Assembly: GCF_020532725.1 (NCBI RefSeq)
Contig: NZ_JAJAVC010000007.1
Coordinates: 136,274-200,273, forward strand
Length of the DNA stretch: 64,000 bases
Direction of reading: 5' to 3'
Origin: Methylobacillus arboreus
Lineage (GTDB): Bacteria > Pseudomonadota > Gammaproteobacteria > Burkholderiales > Methylophilaceae
Under the pieces are notes generated by a model, which worked only from the letters and a program-made list of their open reading frames with translations, was not told the origin of the DNA and did no database searches. The position numbers were made by a program, and so were the translations under genes. Shown one piece after another: positions 62,622 through 64,000 of this stretch (position 1 is the first letter of the stretch; each line of letters begins with the position of its first letter).

Positions 62622-64000
62622 ATGACTGCCCGCTTACGCGAAATCCCCTACAACTACACCTCCTTTTCTGACCGTGAAATTGTCATCCGCTTTCTTGGCG
62701 AGGAGGTCTGGCATGTGCTCAATGAGCTGCGATCAGAGCGCAAGACTGGCCGCTCTGCGCGCATGTTGTTCGAGGTGCTGGGAGATTTGTGGGTAGTATC
62801 GCGCAACCCCTATTTGCAGGATGACCTGCTTGCCAACAAGAAGCGGCGCAAGGCGCTGATTGATGCGCTGGCTCACCGTATCAAGGCTATTGATGAGCGA
62901 AGCGCGGGCAACGCCAAGGTGCTCAAGCTGGTGGTGGCCGCACGCAAGGCGGTAGATGCGTTCGCGCAGGAGTTTCGTGACATCGAAATTTTGCGCAAGC
63001 AGGCATTGGGCAAGCTCTCACGCCATACGCGCAAGGACAACATCCGCTTTGACGGCTTGTCGCGCGTGTCTCATGTGACCGATGCCACCGATTGGCGCGT
63101 GGAATATCCATTCGTGGTTCTTACACCAGATAGCGAAGAAGAAATTGCCGCGCTGGTGCGCGTCTGCATCGAGCTCGGCCTGACGATCATTCCTCGTGGC
63201 GGCGGTACTGGCTATACCGGCGGCGCGGTGCCGCTCACCAAGCTTTCTGCTGTCATCAATACCGAGAAGCTGGATCAATATTCAGCGGTGAACTATACCC
63301 AGCTACCGGGGCTGGCAGAAAAAGTACCCGTGATTCATTGCGGGGCTGGTGTTGTGACGCGTCGCGTGATGGAGGCTGCAAGCAGTGCCGGGCTGGAATT
63401 TGCAGTTGACCCGACGTCTGCCGATGCCTCATGCATCGGCGGCAATGTCGCCATGAACGCTGGCGGCAAGAAGGCCGTGCTTTGGGGTACAGCGCTTGAT
63501 AACCTGGCTTCCTGGCGCATGGTGACGCCGGATGCGCAATGGCTGTTCATCGAGCGCCTGGATCATAACCTGGGCAAGATTCATGACGTGGATGTAGCGC
63601 GTTTCCGCATTACGCGCTATGAGGAAGATGGCAAAACAGTGGCCGGCGAGCCCGCGTTGCTGGAAATCCCCGGCCCGAGCTTCCGCACCGTCGGCTTGGG
63701 CAAGGATGTCACAGATAAATTCCTCTCCGGCTTGCCCGGCATCCAGAAGGAAGGTTGCGACGGCCTGATCACTTCGGCTACGTTCATCCTGCACCGCATG
63801 CCCAAGCATGTGCGCACCGTGTGCCTGGAGTTCTTCGGCCATGTGGCGCTAGCCGTGCCTTCCATTGTCGAGGTCAAGGATTACCTGGACACGCATCCGA
63901 ATACTATATTGGCTGGACTGGAACACCTGGACGAGCGCTACCTGCGCGCGGTGGGTTATGCCACCAAGGCCAACCGCAGCGAGCGGCCCAAAATGGTGCT
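62622..64000 (+). CDS. FAD-linked oxidase with N-terminal DUF3683 region, 3' truncated
   Basis: At least 459 residues, running off the window. The N-terminal 165 or so residues ([42 protein letters not shown]) match the DUF3683-type extension. A PCMH-type FAD-binding domain follows ([52 protein letters not shown]). Large proteins of this kind in Betaproteobacteria add Fe-S domains and resemble D-lactate or glycolate dehydrogenases. Substrate is unknown. ATG 62622; TATAAT lies 26 bp before it. Confidence 0.87.
   Translation, partial: MTARLREIPYNYTSFSDREIVIRFLGEEVWHVLNELRSERKTGRSARMLFEVLGDLWVVSRNPYLQDDLLANKKRRKALIDALAHRIKAIDERSAGNAKVLKLVVAARKAVDAFAQEFRDIEILRKQALGKLSRHTRKDNIRFDGLSRVSHVTDATDWRVEYPFVVLTPDSEEEIAALVRVCIELGLTIIPRGGGTGYTGGAVPLTKLSAVINTEKLDQYSAVNYTQLPGLAEKVPVIHCGAGVVTRRVMEAASSAGLEFAVDPTSADASCIGGNVAMNAGGKKAVLWGTALDNLASWRMVTPDAQWLFIERLDHNLGKIHDVDVARFRITRYEEDGKTVAGEPALLEIPGPSFRTVGLGKDVTDKFLSGLPGIQKEGCDGLITSATFILHRMPKHVRTVCLEFFGHVALAVPSIVEVKDYLDTHPNTILAGLEHLDERYLRAVGYATKANRSERPKMV

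Overview
The window looks like chromosome of an obligate or restricted methylotroph of the Methylophilaceae (Betaproteobacteria; Methylobacillus/Methylovorus-like). This is inferred from the moderately high GC, Betaproteobacterial housekeeping genes (glnK-amtB, apaH, hemJ, ornithine-lipid genes) and, above all, the density of C1-amine and amide genes. No CRISPR array, prophage, rRNA or complete insertion sequence is visible. One tRNA (Arg-CCG) is present.

Layout. 1-2.5 kb: the end of an apbE-type flavinylation gene and a membrane-anchored CysJ-like flavoprotein. 2.7-9.1 kb: signalling genes on the minus strand (OmpR-type regulator, LysM/FecR protein, CHASE2 histidine kinase, diguanylate cyclase). 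9.3-11.2 kb: glnK-amtB behind a sigma-54 promoter with NtrC-like sites. 11.3-12 kb: a ChpS/ChpB-type toxin-antitoxin pair. 12.1-14.1 kb: an acyltransferase with an SGNH domain. 14.2-20 kb: XRE-cupin regulator and GNAT gene, divergent from a glutamine amidotransferase and a dimethylamine monooxygenase operon (dmmDABC type). 20-26.8 kb: a PAS protein, a NarX/NarL-like pair, an APC permease and MarC. 27.4-36.9 kb: the complete N-methylglutamate (NMG) pathway, mgdABCD-gmaS-mgsABC. 37.3-40.4 kb: an amiE-amiC-amiR amidase operon with an antitermination leader. 41.2-51.7 kb: a branched-chain-type ABC transporter, a porin, an N,N-dimethylformamidase (DMFase) large subunit and a LuxR-type regulator. 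51.7-64 kb: catalase, tRNA, apaH, olsB/olsA-like genes, slyB, a PfkB kinase, TetR, hemJ, tlpA and the start of a large FAD-linked oxidase.

How the genes fit together. DMFase would split N,N-dimethylformamide into formate and dimethylamine. The Dmm monooxygenase would demethylate dimethylamine to methylamine and formaldehyde. GmaS, Mgs and Mgd would oxidise methylamine to formaldehyde and ammonium. AmiE would hydrolyse simple amides such as formamide or acetamide. The window therefore holds a near-complete catabolic route from alkylated amides and amines to C1 units and ammonium, next to ammonium sensing and transport.

Most notable points. (1) The LivM-like permease carries a C-terminal domain resembling the DMFase small subunit; an in-frame internal ATG with a Shine-Dalgarno-like sequence could also release it as a separate protein. 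(2) A 30-bp sequence (26/30 identical) lies both upstream of the dimethylamine genes and just downstream of the NMG promoter, which points to one shared regulator. (3) The amiE leader has tandem hexaloop hairpins followed by a strong terminator, the layout expected for AmiR (ANTAR) antitermination. (4) Two families of small non-coding repeats with terminal inverted repeats occur twice each.
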